Shown here one piece after another: positions 63,987 through 64,000 of a stretch of DNA of 64,000 nucleotides. The notes below the pieces were generated by a model. It was given only the letters and a program-made list of their open reading frames with translations, was not told the origin of the DNA and made no database searches. A program made the translations under genes and the position numbers. Source of the DNA: Synechococcales cyanobacterium GL140_1_metabinner_5_sub (GTDB lineage Bacteria; Cyanobacteriota; Cyanobacteriia; Cyanobacteriales; Chamaesiphonaceae). The DNA lies in contig JANYHM010000080.1 in the NCBI GenBank assembly GCA_025359065.1, positions 1 to 64,000 of the forward strand. Direction: 5' to 3'. Position 1 is the first letter of the stretch; every line of letters starts with the position of its first letter.

Positions 63987-64000
63987 AAAAATCCCCAAAA

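Overview
The window is a chromosomal segment of a cyanobacterium, most likely a filamentous, gliding one. Evidence: NDH-1 subunit NdhA, a flavodiiron protein of the Flv1/Flv3 family, the cyanobacterial division protein Ftn2/ZipN (ARC6), a CAAD/CURT1 thylakoid-curvature-type protein, CcsA for cytochrome c biogenesis, a KGK protein, and an hmpF + hmpBCDE hormogonium/pilus motility locus. The hexamer CGATCG recurs throughout, as expected of a HIP1-rich cyanobacterial genome. I cannot name the genus.

Layout. 0-2.7 kb is a worn accessory patch: the tail of an IS630-like transposase at the left edge, a small orphan ORF, two decayed serine-resolvase fragments bracketing a Uma2-family gene, and a second Uma2 gene. 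2.8-5.4 kb holds rpmB and a three-gene pseudopilin cluster. 5.4-15.2 kb (mostly minus) holds PEP synthase, an M16 protease, a small protein, a SWIM zinc-finger protein and a VWA protein (YehQ/YehP-like pair), and a flavodiiron protein, followed by tRNA-His. 15.5-21.9 kb is a tight five-gene minus-strand chemosensory operon (PatA-like regulator, double CheW, PilJ-like receptor, CheA-REC, CheB-like receiver without esterase).

22-32 kb is a mosaic of single metabolic or signalling genes: DUF4336, PHP, alpha/beta hydrolase, DUF3598, Ser/Thr kinase, redoxin, tandem 6-carboxytetrahydropterin synthase, CAAD protein, NTF2-like protein and AEC transporter. 32-38 kb carries ftn2, pdhA, ccsA, a KGK gene and tilS. 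38.3-49.5 kb is the hmp locus: hmpF on the minus strand, divergent from hmpB-hmpC-hmpD-hmpE, whose CheA is a giant of 1748 residues with an acidic insert of roughly 840 residues. 49.6-52.9 kb has a repeat-bearing secreted DUF6600 protein, rimI, two small proteins and a ComF-type gene. 53.0-57.3 kb has lepA and a DUF5682 (YehM-like) gene. 57.3-64 kb has an aquaporin, ndhA, a YdcF protein, an unknown membrane protein, ilvD, a 59-residue zinc-ribbon protein and gatC.

How they fit together. Two complete but different chemosensory cores lie 19 kb apart. The hmp one is the known type IV pilus motility pathway of filamentous cyanobacteria; the other has no function I can assign from sequence. Pseudopilin genes in the same window fit a pilus/gliding lifestyle. 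The VWA, SWIM and DUF5682 proteins match in size and family three of the four components of the E. coli yehL-yehM-yehP-yehQ MoxR system, but are split over two loci 41 kb apart, and no MoxR ATPase is visible here. That split system and the 15-22 kb chemosensory operon are the best candidates for undescribed biology in the window.
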